A stretch of 64,000 nucleotides of DNA from Hippopus hippopus. Taxonomy: Eukaryota; Mollusca; Bivalvia; Cardiida; Cardiidae. Each line of letters starts with the position of its first letter. Within the stretch, counting starts at the first letter, position 1. The translations under genes and the position numbers were made by a program. The stretch is taken from the NCBI GenBank assembly GCA_946811185.2, contig OX328101.1, positions 22,676,122-22,740,121 of the forward strand, read 5' to 3'. Below, piece by piece: positions 32,625 through 43,167 of the stretch. A model generated the notes under the pieces. It worked only from the letters and a program-made list of their open reading frames with translations. It did no database searches and had not been told where the DNA came from.

Positions 32625-32840
32625 GGGATTCCACGAGGCTTAGTGGTGAGGTGAAAGACTTGAAACCTGGAGGCCTCGGGCCAGAGTCTACTGAAAGCAC
32701 TGGGGAAGTATCCTTGGGAAAACACTTGCCTATTACTGGTGAAACACCCTACCTGACATTTTACATGAATATGAAAATGTACCGTAACATGACTGAATCA
32801 ATGTTGAAACTAACGTAAAACAAAATTCAATCAATCAAAC
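32625..32840 (+). mobile_element. SINE family 2, degraded copy
   Basis: Head CCACGAGGCTTAGTGGTGAGG, body GCACTGGGGAAGTATCCTTGGG, and tail AATTCAATCAATCAAAC. It lies upstream of the GPCR exon. Confidence 0.75.
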
Positions 32841-33789
32841 GATAAAGGTCAATCACGTATATCCGCATCTAACTCCTACAACATTATTTTCCCCTTTAAA
32901 ATCAATCTAAAAACAATCACGGGCTTTGGACCGATGAAGTCATTGCTCATAACGAGGAAGTACTCCTTTTCCCGCCATGTTTACTCTTTTCTCTGTCCAA
33001 AGATTTGTAATTATCGTGTCGGAAAAAAGAACTTTAATTTTTTTTGGGCCAGTCTTGTGTTCAATTTCAATAATTATATTTAGGACGTATACTGCAGTTT
33101 TTTTACTACGAACAGATTTTTTCCCCCATTTTTGCTCAGATGATAATATAATGTATGCGGAAAACTGTATAGGAAATGAAATGTTGCGGAGCAAAATGAA
33201 AAGATACAAGTCTTCAAAGGAAGTAGCTCTTGTCCAAATTACAGAGAAAAGGCTTTAATTTCAAACCTGAAGAAAGTTCTTAACAATTAGAAATGTTCTA
33301 ACGTGTCAACAAATACTTTTTTCTGATCAAAAACCCCACATGTAGCGCGAATGGCATCATAGTCACATGGTTAGCCTCAGTGCAAGCATATAGATCATGT
33401 GTGTTTCACTGAATAGAATTAACTGTTAGTTCAAGTGTTCACACCATCTATAAATTTCATACTCTTTGCACATAGTCCTTCGGTATCTTGTAATTGAGAA
33501 TTCTGTCTTAGATGTCAATTTCACGCAAAGTATTTTGTCCGTTAATGGAAATTTATTTCAAATCAATAGCGCGTGTCTGACAACAGTTCGCAAAGAAGCG
33601 GGTGTATTTTATAAGTCAAGTGCATATTGGCTCATTGCCGCCGGTAGGTCACCTTTTTGTTCTCGCAGCAGCCTTATACAAAAGAATTTGGCCCAAGGAG
33701 AAATTTCTCAGAATGATTAAGCCATATTTGTTTTCCGTACATTTAGCAATAAAACCATGTAACCGTTCACTTGTTAAGCTCGACCGAAC
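32841..33789. other. No recognisable gene
   Basis: Upstream side of the GPCR, so it may hold the 5'-UTR exon or promoter. Frames near 33000 and 33470-33820 have no recognisable domain. Confidence 0.4.
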
Positions 33790-33860
33790 ACGCCTCTTCG
33801 GACAGCATAGATTTTGGTAAGACTGCTGTGTAGTCTTCTATTTACACTGTCCGGTATGTT
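33790..33860. repeat. Family-B core remnant
   Basis: TTCGGACAGCATAGATTTTGG and TATTTACACTGTCCGG surround a decayed centre. Confidence 0.5.
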
Positions 33861-34520
33861 GAGAATTTTGCAAACAAAGGAACTGTGATACGACAGTATC
33901 GAGGATGGTAATCAGGGGAACTAGCTCTAAAAAGAGTAAATGGAATTTTGTGCCCTCAACATATACGGGAACTCGCGAGCTAAAGCCTTCGACAGAAAAA
34001 CAGTAAATACAGAATATTATACTGTAGTGACTCTCCTAGTGCATGTATTTGATTCGAGTTGCGTGAGAAAATTTGATATCGCGCGAGACCGGAAGTCGAG
34101 CGAGATGTCAAAATTTTCTTTTGCGGCGAGAAGCAAATACAAGCGCCGGGGAAGTTACTACAGCATATTATTTCATGCCTTTCGGTAGTTTATCGAGAAA
34201 AACCGGTGAAATATTTTTCGATATTTCATGGTTACGACCAGTGAAAAATACCGATTTTTTATATTCTAACTTCAATTGAAGGCGGAAACAGTTGTTCTCG
34301 CGCACTAATTACCTAGGTAAAATGCGCGTGCCTGTCAACCAGATGGATATATGAGGTAATTTATCCTACATTTCTCGCGCTTGACGTAATATTGTAATCC
34401 TTTGCTATGCGGAGGGGGTACGCCACGGGGAATAACCGAAAAGCACTGCACTGGATTTTGATGAAAGTTCCGCCCAAAAAGGGTTAAAAGCATGAAATAA
34501 ATAGAATATTTGTTTTTTTT

Positions 34521-34649
34521 TCGGTGAAAGATCGAAATTTATTTCATCTCGTGAACATCATCGGTAATATTTTCACTCGTGGCTGCGCAACTCGTGAAAA
34601 TATTACCGATGACGTTCACTCGATGAAATAAATTTCGATCTTTCACCGT
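34521..34649. repeat. Near-perfect 129-bp hairpin
   Basis: Arms of about 58 bp: GGTGAAAGATCGAAATTTAT pairs with its complement at 34627-34647, and GTAATATTTTCAC with GTGAAAATATTAC, around a short loop (TCGTGGCTGCGCAACTCG). Confidence 0.85.
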
Positions 34650-35877
34650 AAAAAACCAAGTACCCTTTATATATTCCTTTTATTATATACCTACACCTTT
34701 CAACGAAAAAATATTGCAATCGTTGGCATTTTATTAAAAAACGGGAAGCAAAATAAATTAAATAATGGTGTAGTAGCCAGTAATTTCGTTTTTATGAATG
34801 GTAGATGAATATTACAACGCAAAATTTTGACCAATCAAATTGCAGCCAACAACAACAACAACATTACCATTTATTCACCCAGTGATATATACATCAAACA
34901 TGGGGATATGACAAAAATATATAGTAGTTTGGCGAAACATCAATACAGTGTAAGTGATTATTACTAAGAAATAAGAAGAAAGAAAAAAACATTGGGTAAA
35001 AAGAAAAACATAACTCTGAGAGGTAGGGGAGATTTCAAAAAGACAGAAAAAGTAAGGAACATAAGTTAAGAATTAGAAGGGGAGCTGTTAAACTTTTTAA
35101 GAGAGAAGGGAGGGAGAGGGTAAAGGGAAAGGTGTTCAGATACGAGTATAAATGAATATATACCTATACCGCTCGTGAGTTACGTCGTCATGACGTCATC
35201 ATACCATATTTGGAACCGTATTTCACAGTGTGTAAATACGGATTTTTTTCTGTCCTGTGTGATATTTTATCCGCGTCCGAAGCATGTATTTTCTCCGGAA
35301 AACTTTCAGGTATATAATAAACAAAGGTATACATAGTAAAAAAAGTTTAGCAACAATTTTTGCTATGCTATGAAAAAGTATGTGTACATGTAACTTTAAT
35401 GCATTTGCAATACATTGATTAGCCAACCCACAGGCTGCCAACTTAATGATTGTTTGTATGCTAAACCTTATTTTGTACTAAGTTTTATAACCATATTTCA
35501 TAAACCGTCCAACATTTAGCTGTAAACTACAAGTGTTGCTAAACTTTTTTTACTGAGTATATGTCTCGAAGATTGTTTTCAATATTTATTTATTTGCGAT
35601 CTATTTCTATCTATATAAAAATCCGACTATGCTATCGTGTGTAGATATGATTTAACTTTATTCCACAATTGGACTGGCCGTAGAAATATGTAGGGTTTAA
35701 ATATATATAATTTTGCCACAACTCTTAAAGCACCGAACTGAAAATCCACCAATTTCTGTCAACACGAAGATGGGGGAAAATTATTTTCCTGCAAATCTAT
35801 AGCCTTCACACCCCTGGAGCACCATCCCTGATAAAATCAAGTATGAAAAAAAAAAAGATAAATAAACAAGAACTTAC

Positions 35878-35898
35878 CGGTGGAGGAATCGTTCCCAT
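35878..35898 (-). CDS. Possible seven-codon first exon inside the 2.1-kb TIR element
   Basis: On the minus strand ATG at 35898-35896 opens MGTIPPP, ending at a consensus donor CCG|GTAAGT (GT at 35877-35876), about 65 bases inside the right terminal repeat. It could be the start of a lost transposase gene. Short enough to be chance. Confidence 0.3.
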
Positions 35899-36067
35899 AG
35901 ATCGAAAATAAAGAAATAAACATTGAAAAAAATCTTCGAGACATGCCTTTGTTTGTTTGCTGAGGACACAAAATTCTATTGACTCTTTCTTGAGCTAGTT
36001 CCCCTGATTACCATCACTGAATGTTTTGCTTTATCATATTGGCTGGAAATTTTCATTTGACCTTTAA

Positions 36068-36546
36068 CCAACCAATCCCATGATTTACAATCCCATGTTT
36101 AAACGACCCTGAGGCAATAGACTTTTGAAAACACTGGCAAAAAAGGAGAAGATGCTCGTAACCAACATTTTCTCCTTTTCTCACAGTGTTTTCTACGATA
36201 ACAAAGACAAATCCCATTGTGTGTGGAATGTTAAATATGTGGTCTGCAAATGCTTTGAATTTGGACCAGTCTAAAATTTTACCGCTTGCATGGTAAAGAG
36301 TTAATCTACCTGGTTAAAGTTTTACCCTTTACACACGACAAAATTATAGACTTGTCCGTATTGAAGGGATTTTCAGACAATTTAAATACTTTTCAAATGA
36401 CGTTATTTGTCATTGAATAGGTAGAAAACATTGTGGGTAAAGAAGAAAATGCTGGTAACCAGCATTTTCTCCTTTCCCCACAATGTTTTCAAAAGGCTTC
36501 TTTCTTAGAGTAGTTAAAACGCAGGATTTTATAGTACAGGGTTAAG
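36068..36546. mobile_element. Two family-A MITEs in tandem
   Basis: First 36068-36304 (core AAAGGAGAAGATGCTCGTAACC), second 36322-36546 (core GAAGAAAATGCTGGTAACCAGC, end AGTACAGGGTTAA). Confidence 0.8.
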
Positions 36547-36729
36547 GATTAAGCATGTTGATTATTCTACACCGCTGTTTACGAGGTCGTCTGTGTCATA
36601 CTGGGTCCCAGTGGGAATGAGTTAAGTGCCGATGATAACCATCTGAACTTTGATATTTTTCCCAGTTTGAATGTATATTGACATGAGTTTGATACTCACT
36701 TGTTACTTTAAAGAGAGATACTTGACTTT

Positions 36730-36860
36730 ACAAAAAAAGAGAGAGAGAGAGAAATATCAAGGTATCGAACAGTGTAGATATACATGTATATTCATTCTGA
36801 TCTTGATCTACATCGCCCGCAAAAGCACGCCGATTTGCGCTTAGATGCCAAAAGCATAAA
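36730..36860. repeat. GA microsatellite and family-B remnant
   Basis: (GA)n at 36738-36752, then a decayed B core with ATTCTGATCTTGATCTACAT. Confidence 0.55.
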
Positions 36861-37129
36861 AAAGAAGAAAAATAGGAAGTATATTTTAGAAATTTTTTGA
36901 TTACGTTTGCCGTATTTTGTTTGAAATTGTCGGTCGATTGTCTATGATTAAAACGCTAATAAGAACTATAAGAGCTTTTGAATTATGTCGTTATCAGATC
37001 CAATGCAAGGTGCGTGACTATTTGCATTAGTCTACCAGTTTTAATTGATTTTCTGCACTTTTGATTGACGTTATTTTATGATTCCTATGTGAGGCTCTTT
37101 GGTCATTATCGAGAATCCTAAGCCTACTT

Positions 37130-37335
37130 TAACCCTTCAACACACTGTCTCGAATTTGCACGACCCTGCGAAGAAGGCAATTCGAAAACATTGTGGGAAA
37201 AGGAAATCCCAAACAATGTTTTCTACTATATTTAACTGACGAATTCAATCATTTGAGTAATATTTTATTCGTCGTATGCAAATGCTTTGGGTTTGGACGA
37301 GTCTAAAATCTTGTCGTTTTGTAGGGGCTCAGGCA
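37130..37335. mobile_element. Family-A MITE lacking its core palindrome
   Basis: TTAACCCTTCAACACACTGTC, GTGGGAAAAGGAAATCCCAAAC (core lost), TTCGTCGTATGCAAATGC, CTTGTCGTTTTGTAGGGG. Confidence 0.65.
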
Positions 37336-37625
37336 ACCATTTTAAACTAATCTGACGTGTAAGAGGAAATCTCCTGATTTGTTCAAACAGTTTCTGTCAT
37401 ACACATGTAGACAGTCTGTGTCCCAAACAGATTTAGTTCTTTAGCCTAGCCGAAGAGTCGGGGCGACATAATCAACCACAGCCGTGAACAAGTTTCCAAA
37501 TGCCCTGCCACCTGACCGTACGACGAATTTATTATACTGCAAAGTTTAACCATTCTAACGTGTATTCAAGTGAAATTTTCCTGTTTTATGGTTTTTCGAA
37601 TCGAGTACGCTAACAAAATCGAATT

Positions 37626-37845
37626 GTGGTGTCCGTGGTCGTGAGGTAGAGCGTCGGCCTCGTAACCAAAAGGTCCTGAGTTCGATACGCGAGAGCGGGT
37701 GTCAACTTTGGGATTTTTCAAAGGCCACACATTCGGCGCGAGTACTGGTGTAGTTCCTAGGAAGCAGAATCTCGAGAGATTGGTACAAATTGTAAGAACT
37801 TGTTTCTCAATTGATGTAAAATAAATATGTTTAAAACTAAAAAAA
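37626..37845 (+). mobile_element. tRNA-derived SINE, family 3, with 11-bp target duplication
   Basis: The body begins GTGGTGTCCGTGGTCGTGAGGTAGAGCG (A-box region) with TGAGTTCGATACGCG (B-box region) and ends in an A-rich tail. AAAATCGAATT is duplicated at 37615-37625 and 37846-37856. The host sequence is the third copy of the promoter module; the copies near 22160 and 23310 show the empty site. Confidence 0.9.
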
Positions 37846-37964
37846 AAAATCGAATTTTCCTTCTGATTGCCCCAACACTGAAAACTGACGTCACTGAAAA
37901 CTGTGTAAAACGTTCAGTCTAGTACATGAAGTCACTGCGATTCGACGTACTTTCGTTTATCTAT

Positions 37965-37985
37965 ATGGATTTCAACAACTTCAAG
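37965..37985 (+). CDS. Seven-codon first exon in the third module copy
   Basis: Reads MDFNNFK followed by donor GTAAGG (37986-37991). The synonymous or conservative differences from arm L (TTA to TTC) with the splice signal kept are consistent with former selection. Confidence 0.4.
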
Positions 37986-38454
37986 GTAAGGAACTATTCA
38001 TTTTATGATTTGTTGGCAAAAGTAAATGACCATTTGTGACTTCAAACGACCATTACTTGTTAGTTTTTTTAAAGTTACAATACATGACATTTGACACTTC
38101 ACGTCTTGTACATATGACGAAGAGATAGCTCGTTTTAGCCCTGAGTATTTGTTTCAGAATGACAACAACCGATGACATATTTAACCATTTTCAGTTATTT
38201 TCAATAATGAAAATAATCCATTCTTTCCGCTTTAATGACAACAATCAAGGGAAACAAGTAATGTCTTGTTGGCGACTAGCTTCTAGTGGACGCCGCCATC
38301 TTAGATTTTGCGTTGCAGTGTGCCAAAGTCAAGTGTACGGGTCTCCCAACAGGAAAATGTCATGTTCCCTGTTGCCAGTGGATAGCAATATATATTCTGA
38401 GTATATTATCAAATCAGATCGCGAGAAATTTCTTTGCTGTATGATAGTATCATT

Positions 38455-38745
38455 TGTTAAGAAAGACAGTCTCTGTCAAAAAATTCTATACAGCCTGGGT
38501 AGTGTCTGTCACAAACGTTCGGATTTATTAAGACGGACAGTTACTGTCACAGTCATTTCTTTTTTCTTTATTTCGAGATAGTCCTTGCAACAAAAATTCA
38601 GATTAATTGAGACACACAGTCACTATCGCAAACAGTCGGACATGTAGGGATATACAGTGTCTGTAACGAGTATTCTGAACTGTCGATACAGAAAGTCTCT
38701 ATCACAAACATTCTGATGTGTTGATAAGGAACAGTTAATCAAATA
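38455..38745 (+). repeat. Degenerate tandem repeat of roughly 55-60 bp
   Basis: About five units built on CACAAACATTCTGAT and GATACAGAAAGTCTCT / GGACAGTTACTGTCAC motifs. Confidence 0.55.
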
Positions 38746-38759
38746 CAGTTAATCTTGTA

Positions 38760-39569
38760 TTAAGGGCATATGCCACAGTTTTTCTCTGCACATCTTTTTG
38801 CACTTACTCTCTTTCCATTCAGTTTTGTAACTCTGTATATTTCATTGGCATACTATTAAAGTGAGATAGTATATTTTCATCTGTAATATGTCAGTTGCCT
38901 TTCAACAATGTGGAAATCATAAGTGCGGAAGAAAAACGGAAGACTGATAAATGATCAGGATGCCACATTACGCCGAAATAGACCTTTATTATGAAGGGGG
39001 GGGGGGGCGTAATTAATTTTTTCATTAACTCTTAAAAATGTACCATATCTCTTTAAAATGCACTACTTGATATACTTTTTTTCTTATTTTTTTTACACGA
39101 TATTAGACAATACTATTTCTGTGCAAAACTTAAAAAAAAATCTGTCCGCTGCTTTTGTTTTTGTTTTTTATTGTAGAAAAATGATCAGAAAATAAGTTTT
39201 TTATGACACTTCAGAACATTTCTAATTGCTACTATGATCTGTCTAGTGCCTTAATTCATCGATTAATCCTTTTTACTATTTGCAAACATAACATTTCTAA
39301 GAATATTCACTTATTTGAGCAGTTTCTGTTACTTTAAGAACCTTTTCTTTAAGGTTTGAAATTATAGCCTTCTTTCTGTAATTTTTTACAATAGTTGCCC
39401 CATTGAAGATCTCTATCTTTGTCTTTTGCACCAGAACATATAGTTTTCTTTTCATCTTTTTTTTTTAAACTCTGTATGCCTTACATCATCGTCAGCTAAA
39501 CTATAAAACAAAACAAAACCAAAAAACCCTTCAACTTTCCGTAGGAAAAACTGTGGCATCTGCCCTTAA
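38760..39569. mobile_element. 0.8-kb MITE with TTAA target duplication
   Basis: TTAA at 38760-38763 and 39566-39569 encloses inverted ends GGGCATATGCCACAGTTTTTC and GAAAAACTGTGGCATCTGCCC. TTAA duplication is typical of piggyBac-type transposition. A 12-base G run lies at about 38996-39007. No coding frame. Confidence 0.85.
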
Positions 39570-39954
39570 GCAAGAACCGAAGGGACGCCAAAATAGAGCT
39601 GACTAAACTGACTAAGGTCAATTGCTTGCTATGTGTAGGTAGAGTATACTTCAGCATTATTGGCTCCTCTAGGAAGGCAACTTTAACTTGATTGATACAG
39701 GTTGCTTGCATAATACAGGCACAAAGACAGTTTTAACTGTGCATTTCTACTTTTTTACAATAATTAAATAAAAAAAAAAATAAAAAAAATAAAGTAGTAA
39801 CAGGTAAATCAACAGAAATGCGAGAAACTGCATTCTGATTTTGAATACTGTTTGAAAAAGTTTTTTCTGTAGTTTTTTTTCCCCCGATGGAAAGCAAGTC
39901 AAACCAATTTTTTATTTTTGAGAAAAAAAAAAAAAAAAATGCCAACAGTTTCCC

Positions 39955-40148
39955 TTCATCACTATACCAGAGGACAAAATTTTTCATAGTTCTACATTGA
40001 AAGCGTTTTTCAACACTACAAATTAAATGTTGCTCCAGGAATGGTATTTGTCTTTAAAAGATTAGATGAAATAGTGTTACCAGCATTTTCTTCTTTTCCA
40101 ACAGTTTTTTCATTCTTTCTTCAGAGTTATTAACTGTATAATGCTTTG

Positions 40149-40150
<2 letters not shown>
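39955..40150. repeat. Family-A MITE, half
   Basis: TATACCAGAGGACAAAATTT, TTGAAAGCGTTTTTCAACAC and TTACCAGCATTTTCTTCTTTTCC. Confidence 0.6.

Positions 40151-40216
<66 letters not shown>
40151..40216 (+). repeat. GA microsatellite, 66 bp
   Basis: Uninterrupted (AG)n of about 33 units, the longest simple repeat in the window. Confidence 0.95.
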
Positions 40217-40218
<2 letters not shown>

Positions 40219-40464
40219 AGCTTACTTACACAATTTTTACCGCGATTACACCCGACTTCCTTCTCTCGTAAAAACAAAGATGAAATAAATAACAACGCGT
40301 CTCTGATGCCACAATTGGCAAACAATATCGTCACCACCGGTGCATAGTTTCCGTAACAAAATTCCGATACATTTTTTTCCCCAACAACTCTTATTCTTTG
40401 TCCACCTCAAGCGCCATTGGCATCCTACTCATTGGGCACCTCAAGATGATCGATTTCGTTTTTC

Positions 40465-40985
40465 ATGGGCAAAACTGGTTTTGAAAATATTCTGGTAATA
40501 GGAGAAAATGCTCGTAATGAGCATTTTCTCTTCTTACTATAATGTTTTCAAGTTAACATACTACTATAAAGTCGTCTGCTGCAGGTTTATTTCAAGAAGT
40601 ACCAAGTTCATGTTATACTTGTCACAGGCTTATCGTCAGGCTTATCGTCAGTTGCTTTCAAATCCGATAACTATCGTTTAGCTAAGTGAGAACGGTCTAT
40701 CAATTAAGCATTATGTTTCTTGCTACTGTGGTCGCATTTCGAAAATATCAAGAGTTATTTACTAACCAGCCATTAACTCCTGACTTAACAGTTTCGAGAT
40801 TTTCCGATCCGGAAAAAAAGCCTTCCAAAACATCGTGGGTAAAGTCTCCTTGTCTCAACAATGTTTTTTTTTTACATTTTCAAAGACAAATCCTGTCATT
40901 TCAGCCACATCTAATAATAGTTGTCTGCAAAAGTTTTCAAAATGTGCAAGTCTTAAATATTTGTCGTCTGGTGCAGATTTAACTT
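40465..40985. mobile_element. Two decayed family-A MITEs
   Basis: Core AGGAGAAAATGCTCGTAATG at 40500 and a second copy 40760-40985 with GTTGTCTGCAAAAGTTTTC and TTGTCGTCTGGTGCAG. Confidence 0.65.
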
Positions 40986-41068
40986 GCCTCGCGAAAAACC
41001 AAGTGCCTCGGGCGAGGATCGAACTCGGTCTACGAATTACACTGGGTCACGCATACCGGGTACATAAA
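40981..41068 (-). repeat. tRNA-like SINE head fragment
   Basis: GGCGAGGATCGAACTCGGTC is an inverted B box, and ACTGGGTCACGC sits in the A-box position. Confidence 0.45.
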
Positions 41069-41151
41069 TGAAGTGTACAACATAATAAAAACATCGGTGA
41101 TAACTTACGATGGCAATTCCTTGCCCAGTATTTTTTTGTGATAGGACATTG

Positions 41152-41373
41152 ACTGATTGATTGAATGGTGTTTAACGGCGCTTTCAACATTATTTCAGTC
41201 ATATCACGGCGATAACTCACATATTCATGTATGTCGTTGGTTTCACCAGTACTAGGGCTCAGAAGCGTCTTGCCCGATGACACTCTTACGAAAGACCCAG
41301 TGCATCCAGTGAGGTCCGAACCTGGGGCCTTCAGGTTACGAGTCCTACTCTTACCACTGACCGACGCAGGACC
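41152..41373 (-). mobile_element. SINE family 2, minus-strand copy
   Basis: TTGATTGAATGGTGTTTAACGG tail side, TATCACGGCGATAACTCACAT, GCGTCTTGCCCGATGACACTC, and head CACTGACCGACGCAGGACC. A fragmentary, related copy follows at about 41455-41610. Confidence 0.82.
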
Positions 41374-41639
41374 GCCGATATTCAGGACAAATGGGCACTG
41401 CATTTACAAATCATGGGACGGGACTGTCAGACAAACAGTCTTTTTCTTAATAGGGTTTATACGCTGCTTTCAAGATTTCAGTCACATTAAATCGAGAGCT
41501 GGCTTACCCAGGACCATCCTGAGTCTGGCCAGAAGTAGGTTGCGGCTGTGCAGGACAATCTCATGTGACCCATTGCCTCTATCAGGAATCGAATCAAGAC
41601 TCTCTAAAAGATACATCTATATATCTATTAACTTTGTAA

Positions 41640-41825
41640 CTCTTTAAGCGCCAATAATTTTGAGTGACACTCAAAAAGATTGTTTTACCTTTTAGGCTTG
41701 ACTAATCAACCAGAGGATATAGATTCAATATCAGACTGCACGTTCTTTGCAGTTTTGTCTTGATCTATTTCGTCCATGCCCTTGTTAGATGGGCATGTTT
41801 TTGCCTATAGTGCTGAAAGGGTTAA
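41640..41825. mobile_element. Family-B MITE
   Basis: AACTCTTTAAGCGCCAATAA start, GGCTTGACTAATCAACCAG, core 41715-41768, end AGTGCTGAAAGGGTTAA. Confidence 0.78.
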
Positions 41826-42327
41826 TTATCAAATCTGAACATTCGTTTGATTTCTCTTTTCAAATTTGTTTATTCGATAAAAACGTTGAATGACGGTTTT
41901 TAAATTTCCTCGTATCATTACACATGTTACTTTTCTTGCCCCATGGAACAACGCCTTCGTTTAATTGCGTGAAAGAATTTCTTTACTTCTTACCAAGACA
42001 AACTTTTGAACTCTTCAAAGTAAAATCATTTGCAAGCGACAAATAAAATATTTTCCGAAATCATGAGATTTTTCTTTAAAATTGATGGAAAACGTGGAAA
42101 ACAAAATATTTTTAAAAAATCCATAAAAAAAGACCAAATTGAAAAAAAAAAAAAAAAACCGCCGGTAAAAGTGTTTAATCATAAACCGGCAATGTTTTTA
42201 AATAAAATTACTCAACTTTTCCTTATGGATACATAAAAACATAACAAGAGAGAACACATCACAATTCCAACTGTTTCCTTATTCATAAAGATGGAGTCAC
42301 AATTACCGAAGACACATTTTCCTTATT

Positions 42328-43167
42328 TTAATGTCTGCCTAAAATATAAAATAAGAGACAAAGCTTTGGATAAAATGTACCCATCTCTTGCCTAAAGCTG
42401 CTTGACTTTTGACCTTGAAACTCCGATAAACAAACACGATACACCGGGTTTTTACCGAACTGGGTGTAGACTCCCTTTTGTAGATACTTGCCTCTTTTGA
42501 ACAAGAAGATATTCGATCCTTCTACGACATATTCATCCGGAAGTAGCTCGACTTGTTTACAGAAGAAAAGTTTGGAAATAACGATGCCGCCTTCAGACAA
42601 GTCGCCCACAGTATCATTTACTTCCGATAACAGCTGATGTTTTTCTATCTGTCGATTAGAAACGAAGTGGACCCAGTAGATAAGCCATGTGGGGGCGTAT
42701 AATATTTTGGCAGAACCATTTTCCTCATGTGCACGTTGCAGGTACCCATAGTTTACGTCCAATGCAACAGTAAGGTCATACCTCTTACGGGGTAGTTCAA
42801 TCCTCCATGGCTGATGGAGGGAATTTTCTACCCTTTGAAGCAAGGTAACCGGATTGATAGACATATCTACGCTAACGTATAAAACTTTGGCCACAAAATG
42901 CTTTACGAATGCACCAGATTCTTCACTTTTGTAGAGCAACTGAAGTTTCCAACTTTGAAAGACATTCCGTTCCAAGAAGATTTCTTCAGACAAAGAATGA
43001 TTGTTGCGATCAAGAATGTACTCGATCTCTTCTACAAGTATTTTGGTTTGTGGTGTCAGCACAAAATTAATAGAAATAGCATCGACAAACCATCTATCTC
43101 CAAGTACCTTGCAGCCATCGTGTGTACGATATTGTCCCACAGGGCAGTGTATCGCCCGGCAACGTTT
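42328..43167 (-). CDS. Exon 2 of an adhesion/Methuselah-type receptor ectodomain-like gene (3' end uncertain)
   Basis: The exon starts at 43167 directly after a textbook 3' splice site (ATTTTTTCTTCCAG, AG at 43169-43168), in phase 0, and is open for 279 codons to a TAA at 42328. It begins KRCRAIHCPVGQYRTHDGC, a Cys-rich segment of the kind that opens the membrane-proximal ectodomain of molluscan Methuselah/adhesion-type receptors. Near the end it has CKQVELLPDEYVVEG and YRVCLSEF, resembling the segment just before the first transmembrane helix in such receptors. No 7TM sequence follows here or on the minus strand down to 32 kb. A weak donor (CAAG|GTCAAA near 42407) might remove the last residues. 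Upstream codons open in the same frame (to 43317) include a TG microsatellite and are intronic. It belongs with the exon at 56196-57161. Confidence 0.6.
   Translation of the reverse strand, partial: KRCRAIHCPVGQYRTHDGCKVLGDRWFVDAISINFVLTPQTKILVEEIEYILDRNNHSLSEEIFLERNVFQSWKLQLLYKSEESGAFVKHFVAKVLYVSVDMSINPVTLLQRVENSLHQPWRIELPRKRYDLTVALDVNYGYLQRAHEENGSAKILYAPTWLIYWVHFVSNRQIEKHQLLSEVNDTVGDLSEGGIVISKLFFCKQVELLPDEYVVEGSNIFLFKRGKYLQKGVYTQFGKNPVYRVCLSEFQGQKSSSFRQEMGTFYPKLCLLFYILGRH

Larger units (their letters stand above)
33904..36015. mobile_element. 2.1-kb TIR element
   Basis: Left end 33904-33958 and right end 35962-36015 are inverted repeats beginning GATGGTAATCAGGGGAACTA, about 50 bp alike. 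No clear target duplication. The interior has no coding frame of note (the best are under 85 codons). It contains a long hairpin (34521-34649), an AAC microsatellite (34847-34863) and a possible mini exon at 35878. Confidence 0.75.
37440..38460 (+). mobile_element. Third copy of the promoter/first-exon module
   Basis: Collinear with arm L and the X' spacer: CCGTGAACAAGTTTCCAAAT, GACCGTACGACGAATTTATTA, CRE, MDFNNFK exon, ACTTCAAGGTAAGGAAC, then AGAAATTTCTTTGCTGTATG at the end. It is interrupted by the SINE at 37626-37845. A 140-codon plus-strand frame (38159-38581) is open across its end but shows no domain and extends into unrelated tandem repeats. Confidence 0.8.

Noticed and set aside
38159..38581. 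140-codon plus-strand frame
   Set aside because: It starts in the third copy of the promoter module and runs into a degenerate tandem repeat. The corresponding frame is not kept in the other module copies.
41047..41403. 118-codon minus-strand frame overlapping a 138-codon plus-strand frame
   Set aside because: Both are translations of SINE sequence (tRNA-like head and conserved body), which recurs at 13820-14042.
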